Assembly: GCA_913064935.1 (NCBI GenBank)
Contig: CAJYBF010000041.1
Location: 1 to 7,785 of the forward strand
Length of the DNA stretch: 7,785 nt
From: an uncultured Mollicutes bacterium
GTDB lineage: Bacteria > Bacillota_I > Bacilli_A > MAG-NZ
Reading direction: 5' to 3'
Below, piece after piece: positions 1 through 6,206 of the stretch. Position 1 is the stretch's first letter. Every line of letters begins with the position of its first letter. The position numbers and the translations under genes were made by a program. Below the pieces are notes generated by a model. That model was given only the letters and a program-made list of their open reading frames with translations. It did no database searches and had not been told where the DNA came from.

Positions 1-36
1 ATTAGAAACTTCTACATATTAATCAAGAATTGTCAT

Positions 37-77
37 AGAAAAAGATATTGCGAGTGAATGCAATATCTTTTTCTTTC
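37..77. terminator. Hairpin terminator after the transglutaminase gene, probably bidirectional
   Basis: A perfect 13-base inverted repeat (38-50 against 61-73) encloses a 10-base loop whose end bases can also pair. One side carries an A-run and the other a T-run. The plus-strand reading ends in TTTTTCTTTCTT, a good U-tract; the minus-strand reading has its T-run inside the distal arm. It starts about 20 bases past the transglutaminase stop codon, so it can end that transcript and could also stop a converging transcript from the left, which lies outside the window. Positions 1-36 hold nothing I can identify. Confidence 0.75.
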
Positions 78-93
78 TTAAATTTGGCCCTCG

Positions 94-1434
94 TTAGTTA
101 ATATGTGCAAAATCATCTGCATCATAATTATGTGATTCAGAAGAATCTAACTCATTTATTGTGGCTGTATCAATCAGAAAATAATCATGTCTTAAGTAAT
201 TCTCATCCATTGCGTCCGGATTTATAGGATCATCCCAAGTTGCATCTAAATGCAACCAACTTTCATTATGATAAACAACATTCCACTTGTGGACGGCAGA
301 TGTCAAAAAATGTATATTAATATCCAGTTTACGAAGCATAATGTCTATTGCGTGAGAATATCCCTCACATACGGCAGTTTCTCTTAAAAATACTCCTAGC
401 GCATCATAGGCCCCGCTACAATCCTCGTCTACTTCATAACACAGTGAATTGTATTTTGTTGTATCTATAACATAATCGTGAATTGCTTTGATTTTTTCGT
501 TGTCATTAAAATCAGATTCTATTATCTCATTTAGTATTCCCTGAATAATTAAGTCTAGATTACTTATATTTTCACTAGTGTAAATTTTAGTAAAGGAAAG
601 AGTGATTTCAGTGGTATTATATGAAAAATCTACATTTCTAAATTGAGAGTAGGAATGTATGTAATTTGATATTTCCCAAATCATATTAGAATACTCTTCT
701 TCAACAAATGTAGAACAATCTACATTTGAATCACATGAGATAGTAAACTCATCTACCCCACTTGATAGTATTTTGAATAAGTAGTCCCTATACTGGCTAA
801 CATCTGTAATAGGCATATTGTTATCGATTACTCGGTCTAATACAAGTGGCGTTATATCAGAAGTGTAAGATCTTTTTAATATATGATATTCACTTATATT
901 CTGAGTTTCATCTCCATCAATTTTAAGTTGTATTGAGTACATATTTTCATAACTTATATTATCGAAAGATATATCTTCTAAACTCTCTATACTTACTATT
1001 TTCGACTCTATTATTTCATTTTGGGAATTGACTAGATTTAATGACATTACATCAAAATCTAATAATGATATTCCACTTCCTATATTAAAAGATATAACTG
1101 TATCATTTAAGTGAACATCTTCAATATATTGAAAACTTGGTAAAATAATCTCCTCGATTTCATCGTCAATCGTCTCGTCAGCAATATCTTTTTCTGTATC
1201 TTCTATTGTCTCTTCGATATTTCCTTCGGTGATATCCTCAACTGTATTTGTGGTGGGAAGTGAAGGTTCCTTATTTTCTGTAATAATCTCTTTAAGATCA
1301 CTAACTAATTCAATTAGATAACTTGTCAGTTCATTTACATTTCTTTTTATATCCTCTGTCGTGAACCAAGACTCTCTTAAACCATATACCCCAACAAGTA
1401 TTACTAAACCGATTATAATTAATAGTTTTCTCAT
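94..1434 (-). CDS. Membrane-anchored extracytoplasmic transglutaminase-like protein
   Basis: This 446-residue protein opens with a charged MRK and a hydrophobic stretch (about residues 4-18) that reads as a signal anchor or uncleaved signal peptide. There is no lipobox cysteine, so it is probably held outside the membrane by its N-terminus. Residues about 50-100 form a very acidic Glu/Asp/Thr-rich linker. Residues 100-300 are probably beta-rich and unassigned. The C-terminal part (about 314-422) is a transglutaminase core: IHDYVI, then AVCEGYSHA with Cys356, VHKWNVV with His382 and LHLDATWDDP with Asp397, which together give the Cys-His-Asp triad. Close cysteine pairs (234/240 and 332/339) could form disulfides outside the cell. 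Family members act as protein crosslinkers, proteases or peptidases on the cell surface; the substrate here cannot be told. It is preceded by its own promoter and a good ribosome site and is followed by a hairpin, so it is probably a single-gene unit. Confidence 0.85.
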   Translation of the reverse strand: MRKLLIIIGLVILVGVYGLRESWFTTEDIKRNVNELTSYLIELVSDLKEIITENKEPSLPTTNTVEDITEGNIEETIEDTEKDIADETIDDEIEEIILPSFQYIEDVHLNDTVISFNIGSGISLLDFDVMSLNLVNSQNEIIESKIVSIESLEDISFDNISYENMYSIQLKIDGDETQNISEYHILKRSYTSDITPLVLDRVIDNNMPITDVSQYRDYLFKILSSGVDEFTISCDSNVDCSTFVEEEYSNMIWEISNYIHSYSQFRNVDFSYNTTEITLSFTKIYTSENISNLDLIIQGILNEIIESDFNDNEKIKAIHDYVIDTTKYNSLCYEVDEDCSGAYDALGVFLRETAVCEGYSHAIDIMLRKLDINIHFLTSAVHKWNVVYHNESWLHLDATWDDPINPDAMDENYLRHDYFLIDTATINELDSSESHNYDADDFAHIN

Positions 1435-1441
1435 ATGCCGT

Positions 1442-1451
1442 CACCTTCTCC
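1442..1451 (-). promoter_or_regulatory. Ribosome binding site of the transglutaminase gene
   Basis: On the minus strand this reads GGAGAAGGTG, ending 7 bases before the ATG at 1434. It supports the ATG directly ahead of the charged and hydrophobic N-terminus as the real start. Confidence 0.7.
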
Positions 1452-1457
1452 ACTGAC

Positions 1458-1466
1458 ATTATAGCA
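1458..1466 (-). promoter_or_regulatory. Extended -10 promoter of the transglutaminase gene
   Basis: The minus strand reads TGCTATAAT, a consensus -10 with the TGn extension. No good -35 box sits 16-18 bases upstream, which is usual for extended -10 promoters. The predicted transcript start falls close to the ribosome site, giving a leader of only about 18-20 bases. It lies between the fhs terminator and the gene, so it would give transcription independent of purA-fhs. Confidence 0.6.
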
Positions 1467-1517
1467 CTTGACTCGACATTATCTTATATATTTATACACT
1501 GTATTTCTATTACTAAA

Positions 1518-1550
1518 AGAAAAAAAAATATTATTCGATTGAATAATATC
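1518..1550 (-). terminator. Rho-independent terminator of the purA-fhs unit
   Basis: On the minus strand, just past the fhs stop, a 9-base AT-rich stem (1541-1549 against 1528-1536, loop of 4) is followed directly by a run of eight T and then CTTTT. The opposite reading also has a T-rich tail (1551-1565), so the hairpin may work in both directions. It starts 14 bases after the fhs stop codon. Confidence 0.8.
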
Positions 1551-1563
1551 TTTTAGATTTTTT

Positions 1564-3228
1564 TTAGAATAAACCTACTGCTTTTCCATCTACTACATCC
1601 ATTCTCAATGCAGCTGGAACTTTAGGTAATCCTGGCATAGTCATAACGTCTCCTGTTAAAGCAACTATGAATCCAGCACCAATACTTGGACGCAACTCTC
1701 TAACTGTAATTTTGAAACCTTTTGGTCTACCATAAATCTTAGGATTATCTGTAAGCGATGCAGGAGTTTTAGCCATACATACAGCTAATTTATCCCATCC
1801 GTGTTTTTTGAAAGTTCTTAATTGATTTTTCGCTGTTGTAGTAAACTCTACTCCGTCAGCGCCGTAAATATTAACTGCAATTTTCTCAATTTTCGCTTCT
1901 AGCGATTCATCAAGTTCATATAAATGTTTAAACGTTTTAGCACCATCTGCTTCTTCAATTCTTTTCAAAACTGTTTTAGCTAAATTGATAGCGCCTTTTC
2001 CACCTTTTGCCCAAACTTCTATTAATTCTACTGGATGATTATTTGCTTTACACCATTCTTCAATGAAAGAAATTTCAGCATCTGTATCAGTAATGAATTT
2101 ATTTATTGCTACTACATAAGGAACATTGAATTTAGATATCGAATCTAAATGTTTCGCTAAGTTCTCAATTCCTGATTTTAATGCTTCAACGTTTTCAGGA
2201 GTTAATTCTTTTTTATTTACTCCACCATGCATTTTTAGGGCTCTGATAGTAGCAACCACTACGACAGCGCTCGGAGAGAATCCTGCACTTCTAGTTTTTA
2301 TATTTAGGAACTTTTCTGCTCCTAGGTCTGCACCAAATCCTGCTTCAGTAATAACATAGTCTGCCATTTTTCTACCTAAGTTGGTAGCGATGATACTATT
2401 GCAACCATGAGCTATATTTGCGAATGGTCCACCATGAACTAACGCTGGTGTATGTTCCAATGTTTGAACAAGGTTTGGTTTCATAGCATCTCTTAAAATT
2501 AATGTAACTGCACCTTCACATCCTAAGTCACCAACTGTTACTGGTACTCTTTTGAATGTATACGCTACTACCATTTTTTTAAGTTTAGATTTTAATTCTT
2601 CAATATCTTTAGATAAACATAATACTGCCATTATTTCACTAGCAACAGTAATGTTAAAACCATCTTCTCTAGGAATTCCGTTTGTATGCCCGCCCAATCC
2701 AACTGTTATATCTCTTAATGCACGGTCGTTCATATCTAAACATCTTTTCCATACTATTCTTCTTTGATCAATGTTCAATTCATTTCCTTGGTGTAAATGA
2801 TTATCCATAATAGCACTGATTGCATTATTTGCAGTCGTGATAGCGTGAATATCCCCGGTGAAATGTAAGTTTAAATCTTCCATTGGTACAACTTGTGAGT
2901 AACCTCCACCAGCTGCTCCACCTTTGATACCCATTACAGGTCCAAATGAAGGTTCGCGTAATGCGATAATTGAATTTTTACCTAATTGACCAAATGCTTG
3001 ACCTAATCCTACAGTAACTGTAGTTTTTCCTTCACCTGCAGGTGTCGGGTTTATTGCCGTAACTAAAATAACTTTTCCGTTTCTGTTAACTTTTACATCT
3101 GGATTAACTTTAGCCTTATACTTTCCGTATAATTCTAAATCTTCTTCCCCTAATCCTAGCTTTTTAGCTATTTCAGTAATTGGTTTCATTGTAACTTCCT
3201 GAGCAATTTCTAAATCTGACTTGTACAT
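1564..3228 (-). CDS. fhs: Formate-tetrahydrofolate ligase (formyl-THF synthetase)
   Basis: This cytoplasmic enzyme joins formate to tetrahydrofolate with ATP to give 10-formyl-THF, which feeds purine synthesis, initiator Met-tRNA formylation and, in acetogens, the methyl branch of the Wood-Ljungdahl pathway. The protein has 554 residues, the normal full length. Visible marks are the P-loop TPAGEGKTT (62-70), the family signature beginning [19 protein letters not shown] (from 92) and running through [16 protein letters not shown], the second signature [12 protein letters not shown] (325-336), and the typical C-terminus with [16 protein letters not shown]. The start is fixed by an AAGGAGG site 6 bases upstream. 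It lies 35 bases after purA on the same strand with no terminator between, so the two are probably co-transcribed, coupling one-carbon supply to purine synthesis. Fhs alone does not prove acetogenesis, as many fermenters carry it. Confidence 0.98.
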   Translation of the reverse strand: MYKSDLEIAQEVTMKPITEIAKKLGLGEEDLELYGKYKAKVNPDVKVNRNGKVILVTAINPTPAGEGKTTVTVGLGQAFGQLGKNSIIALREPSFGPVMGIKGGAAGGGYSQVVPMEDLNLHFTGDIHAITTANNAISAIMDNHLHQGNELNIDQRRIVWKRCLDMNDRALRDITVGLGGHTNGIPREDGFNITVASEIMAVLCLSKDIEELKSKLKKMVVAYTFKRVPVTVGDLGCEGAVTLILRDAMKPNLVQTLEHTPALVHGGPFANIAHGCNSIIATNLGRKMADYVITEAGFGADLGAEKFLNIKTRSAGFSPSAVVVVATIRALKMHGGVNKKELTPENVEALKSGIENLAKHLDSISKFNVPYVVAINKFITDTDAEISFIEEWCKANNHPVELIEVWAKGGKGAINLAKTVLKRIEEADGAKTFKHLYELDESLEAKIEKIAVNIYGADGVEFTTTAKNQLRTFKKHGWDKLAVCMAKTPASLTDNPKIYGRPKGFKITVRELRPSIGAGFIVALTGDVMTMPGLPKVPAALRMDVVDGKAVGLF

Positions 3229-3234
3229 ATAAGT

Positions 3235-3241
3235 CCTCCTT
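3235..3241 (-). promoter_or_regulatory. Ribosome binding site of fhs
   Basis: The minus strand reads AAGGAGG, 6 bases before the ATG. It decides for this start over the next in-frame Met at residue 14. Confidence 0.85.
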
Positions 3242-3263
3242 AATAATTTTGATTCACTCTTAG

Positions 3264-4541
3264 TTATAATACATCCTCTACCACAATTGTTTGTTCTCTA
3301 TCAGGTCCGACAGAGAATATTTTTACCTTAACGCCTGTTAGTTCTTCTATTTTGCTTAAGTAATCTTTTGCATTTGATGGTAACTCATCAAAACTTGTGA
3401 TTTCTGTAATATCTTCTTGCCAACCAGGCATTTCAATATACACAGGCTCACAATCACTTAAGTGATCTACTATTGAAGGCATTATATCAATAGTTTGACC
3501 TTTATATTTATAAGCAACACAAATCTTTAAAGATTCGATGCCACTTAAAACATCCAACAACATAACACTCAAACCAGTTAATCCACTAACTCGTTTAGTA
3601 TGGTTTAATACAACTAAATCCAACCAACCAATTCGGCGTGGTCTCCCAGTAGAAGTACCATATTCATTTCCTGTTTCTCTTATTTGATGAGCGACTTCAT
3701 CATCAAATTCCGTTGGGAACGCTCCTTCACCAACTCTTGTTGTGTAAGCTTTAATAACACCCAATACATTATTAATATATCTAGGAGCTACTCCTGTGTA
3801 TAAAGGAACAGATGCAGCTGACGGAGATGAACTTGTTACAAATGGATATGTTCCATGATCGATACAAAGCATAACGCCTTGAGCTCCCTCAAATAGTACC
3901 TTTTTGTCTTCATCTAGATATTTATTAATAACTACAGATGTATCACATATATATTCTTTAAGTACCTCACGGTAACCTAAGAATTCTTGATACAACGTTT
4001 CTAAATCTATAACTTCTAAATTCATCATTTTCAGAACATTATTCTTAATCGCTAACGCAGCAGATAGTCTTTTTCTGAAATAGTCTAGGTCTAAAAGATC
4101 ACCCATTCTTATTCCACTTCTAAACGCTTTGTCAGTATATGTTGGCCCAATACCTCTTTTAGTAGTTCCAATTTTATCTTCTCCAACTTTTTCAAAAGCA
4201 GCATCTAATTCAATATGATATGGAAATACAATGTGTGCTCTGTTTGATATTCTCAAATCGAAGTCTTTAACCCCACGTTGATTCAGCATATTCATTTCTT
4301 CTATCAATGCTTTAGGGTTTATTACCATACCGTTAGCCATGACATTCACTTTATCAGTTGATAAAACTCCACTTGGAAGTAAATGTAGTGCAAACTTTTG
4401 ATTATTAAATACTATAGTGTGCCCTGCATTATTTCCACCTTGAAACCTTACAACTACATCGGCTTTTTGTGCTAGGAAGTCTGTGATTTTTCCTTTTCCT
4501 TCATCGCCCCATTGTGTTCCAACTACTACAACATTACTCAT
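3264..4541 (-). CDS. purA: Adenylosuccinate synthetase
   Basis: PurA joins IMP and aspartate with GTP to give adenylosuccinate, the first committed step from IMP to AMP, in the cytoplasm. The protein is full length at 425 residues. It has the GTP loop GDEGKGK (12-18) with catalytic Asp13, NNAGHT with His41, [10 protein letters not shown] (126-135), the IMP-site region FEGAQGVML (217-225), [10 protein letters not shown] (229-238) and [14 protein letters not shown] (297-310). One variation stands out: the common LDID before the HGTYP motif is LCID here, and the stretch after VTSS reads [12 protein letters not shown] in place of the more usual NPVAGGVTIGSG seen in Bacillus. An AAGGGGG ribosome site 7 bases upstream supports the start. 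It is followed 35 bases later by fhs, as the first gene of a probable two-gene unit. Confidence 0.98.
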   Translation of the reverse strand: MSNVVVVGTQWGDEGKGKITDFLAQKADVVVRFQGGNNAGHTIVFNNQKFALHLLPSGVLSTDKVNVMANGMVINPKALIEEMNMLNQRGVKDFDLRISNRAHIVFPYHIELDAAFEKVGEDKIGTTKRGIGPTYTDKAFRSGIRMGDLLDLDYFRKRLSAALAIKNNVLKMMNLEVIDLETLYQEFLGYREVLKEYICDTSVVINKYLDEDKKVLFEGAQGVMLCIDHGTYPFVTSSSPSAASVPLYTGVAPRYINNVLGVIKAYTTRVGEGAFPTEFDDEVAHQIRETGNEYGTSTGRPRRIGWLDLVVLNHTKRVSGLTGLSVMLLDVLSGIESLKICVAYKYKGQTIDIMPSIVDHLSDCEPVYIEMPGWQEDITEITSFDELPSNAKDYLSKIEELTGVKVKIFSVGPDREQTIVVEDVL

Positions 4542-4548
4542 AACAATT

Positions 4549-4555
4549 CCCCCTT
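4549..4555 (-). promoter_or_regulatory. Ribosome binding site of purA
   Basis: The minus strand reads AAGGGGG, a slightly off-consensus but strong purine-rich site 7 bases before the purA ATG. It supports the start that gives the conserved N-terminus leading into [10 protein letters not shown]. Confidence 0.65.
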
Positions 4556-4562
4556 AGATTTG

Positions 4563-4568
4563 ATTATA
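4563..4568 (-). promoter_or_regulatory. Possible -10 box for purA-fhs
   Basis: A perfect TATAAT lies on the minus strand between the upstream terminator and purA. The spot where a -35 box should sit falls in the terminator hairpin and is a poor match, so this is a weak call. If used, the leader would be very short, with the start site next to the ribosome site. No PurR-type operator or purine riboswitch fold was seen in the 106-base gap. Confidence 0.35.
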
Positions 4569-4572
4569 TGAA

Positions 4573-4606
4573 TAAAAAATCCACATAATTTATTCTAATT
4601 GTGGAT
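4573..4606 (-). terminator. Rho-independent terminator after the FAD dehydrogenase gene
   Basis: On the minus strand, 41 bases past the stop at 4648, the arms 4597-4606 and 4579-4590 form a 10-base stem with a 2-base bulge (4585-4586) and a 6-base loop (4591-4596). A T-run follows directly. It separates the FAD gene from purA. As it sits in the purA upstream region, it could instead be a leader attenuator if purA is transcribed from further upstream, but I see no competing antiterminator fold. Confidence 0.7.
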
Positions 4607-4647
4607 CCGCATTGTTTAAGCCTTATCACAATTATTTATATTATTTC

Positions 4648-6042
4648 TTAGTTTGATCTACTTATGATGTCTCTAGCTATCCAAATCCCGTTTGCACCAG
4701 CTTGCGCTAGTCCGCGTGTGATACCAGCTCCATCACCACCTACATATAATCCTTTAATTTTTGTTTCGAATTTATCATTCACTTTTGGTCTAGCTGAATA
4801 AAACTTTGCCTCAACGCCATAAAAAAGTGTATGCTCACTAGCTATTCCTGGAGTAACATGGTCAAGTGCTTCAGTCATTTCAATTAATGACTTCATTGTA
4901 TTATAAGGAAGAACTAGTCCAAGATCTCACGGTATAGCGGTAGTTAGTGTAGGTTTTACAAAACCTTCACCCAATCTTTTTTCTGTAGTACGTCTTCCCG
5001 CTTTGATATCTCCATACTTTTGTACAATAATAGAACCATTAGATAATCTGTTTGCAAGTTTAGAAACTTCTCTTGCGAACTCATTTGGTTGATTGAACGG
5101 ATGTGCAAATGAATGAGAAACTAATAAAGCGAAATTAGTATTAGTGCTTCCTAATGACTCATCCTTATAGGCGTGTCCATTCGCTAACATTATTCCACTA
5201 TGATTCTCAATAACTACATGTCCACTCGGATTTGAGCAAAACGTTCTTACAGTAGTTCCAACACTTGTCCTAAAGATGAATTTACCTTCATACAAATGTT
5301 CATTTATTTTTTCCATTATGATGTCGTTTGTTTCTACCCTAACACCAATATCTACTTGATTATTTGTAAACTCTATTCCAAAACCTTGCAGTTTGTCTTT
5401 CATCCAATCAGAACCATCTCTACCTGTAGCTACTATCACGTAATCGGCATCAATATAATCTCCGTTTAGTTGAACTCCTTTGACAACTCCGTCTTCAACT
5501 AATATGTCGCTTACTTTTTTACCAAACTTAAAATCTATCTTAAGTTTAAGTTCTTCATAGATGCTTTTTAGTATTTCTATATTTTGCTCTGTACCAAGGT
5601 GCCTTAGTTTAGCCCTTAATAATTTTAACCCATGCCCATACCCAAGTCGTTCAATTTCCTTAACTGCTTTTGTGTATGGATCGGTTATTGTAGTTGTAGC
5701 TCCGTGTTTAATATTTATAGAGTCAACATAATTTATCAACTCTTCTACTGTTTTGTTGTCCAAGTAGCTATTCATCCACCCACCAAATTCACTTGTGATA
5801 TTAAATTTACCATCAGAGTAAGCTCCTGCTCCTCCAAAACCACTTGTGACAGAACATGCAGGTTTACAACTGCCGGGTGGGCACTTAGTAGCCTCTTTCA
5901 TTAATATCGGGCAAGTTCGAGAATAGATGTCTCTCCCTTTATCAACTAGCAACACCTTTAAATTGGGTGCCTTAGTCATTAGTTCATAAGCGGTGAAAAT
6001 ACCTGCTGGTCCTGCCCCTATTATCACGCAATCATACCTCAT
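4648..6042 (-). pseudogene. FAD-dependent dehydrogenase (COG2509-like), broken by one in-frame TGA
   Basis: The frame runs for 464 codons, a normal family length, but codon 372 is TGA (4927-4929). The first part (371 residues, 4927-6042) has the FAD-binding IIGAGPAG (7-14), the family's cysteine cluster (Cys44, 54, 59, 63) followed by SGFGGAGAYSDGKF, and VIVATGRDGSDW (202-213). The second part, in the same frame, has GVEAKFYSARPKV and the second FAD motif GGDGAG (435-440) followed by TRGLAQAGANG. As I recall the family, the residue at the stop is Gly in a PGDL motif, so a single change GGA to TGA would explain it. Without the tail the product lacks half its FAD site and is probably inactive. 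The first in-frame ATG after the stop (4896) has no ribosome site. The substrate of this family is unknown. The gene has its own promoter and terminator. Alternatives are a sequencing error or stop-codon readthrough. Confidence 0.8.
4927..4929 (-). other. In-frame TGA stop at codon 372 of the FAD dehydrogenase
   Basis: Codons on both sides stay in the same frame (ATA CCG TGA GAT CTT GGA), so this is a point nonsense change, not a frameshift. The encoded context is AIP-stop-DLGLVLPY, which fits the family's PGDL..VLPY motif with Gly replaced by a stop. Confidence 0.9.
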
Positions 6043-6048
6043 AATATT

Positions 6049-6055
6049 CTCTCTT
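6049..6055 (-). promoter_or_regulatory. Weak ribosome binding site of the FAD dehydrogenase
   Basis: The minus strand reads AAGAGAG, 6 bases before the ATG at 6042. It is off-consensus, but the position is right, and this ATG places the Rossmann FAD motif near residue 9 as expected. Confidence 0.5.
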
Positions 6056-6088
6056 TTCTAAAAGTCATTATGTAACATCCTATATTAA

Positions 6089-6117
6089 ATTTTAACAATA
6101 TTACAGCTAATAGTCAA
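6089..6117 (-). promoter_or_regulatory. Sigma-A type promoter of the FAD dehydrogenase gene
   Basis: The minus strand has TTGACT (6112-6117) and TAAAAT (6089-6094) with a spacer of exactly 17 bases. It lies in the 164-base gap before the FAD gene, giving a leader of roughly 40 bases. It implies transcription of this gene independent of the large redox gene upstream. No convincing terminator for that upstream gene was found in the same gap, so read-through is also possible. Confidence 0.7.
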
Positions 6118-6206
6118 AGGCTATACTCTTGATAATTTATCGAAAATAAATTGTATGAATTATTTAGTTATTACTGGATTGAATATCTTTACTTATGATT
6201 GCTTTC

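Noticed and set aside
4542..4647. Purine riboswitch or PurR operator ahead of purA
   Set aside because: No PurR-box-like CGAA core and no three-way-junction pattern could be made; only the terminator hairpin is supported.
4648..4896. Separate small 82-residue gene
   Set aside because: It is in the same frame as the preceding ORF, contains only the C-terminal FAD motif of that family, and its ATG has no ribosome site.
4927..4929. Selenocysteine reading of the in-frame TGA
   Set aside because: No convincing SECIS-like hairpin with a suitable loop follows the TGA, and the family motif as I recall it has Gly here, not Cys.
4648..6042. Alternative genetic code (UGA as Trp or Gly)
   Set aside because: The Trp codons checked are TGG, and the Gly-rich fhs and purA frames hold no TGA, so a reassigned code does not fit one isolated TGA.
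6130..6180. Possible terminator of the fusion oxidoreductase
   Set aside because: Only short AT-only stems with bulges and no clean T-run were seen; too weak to list.
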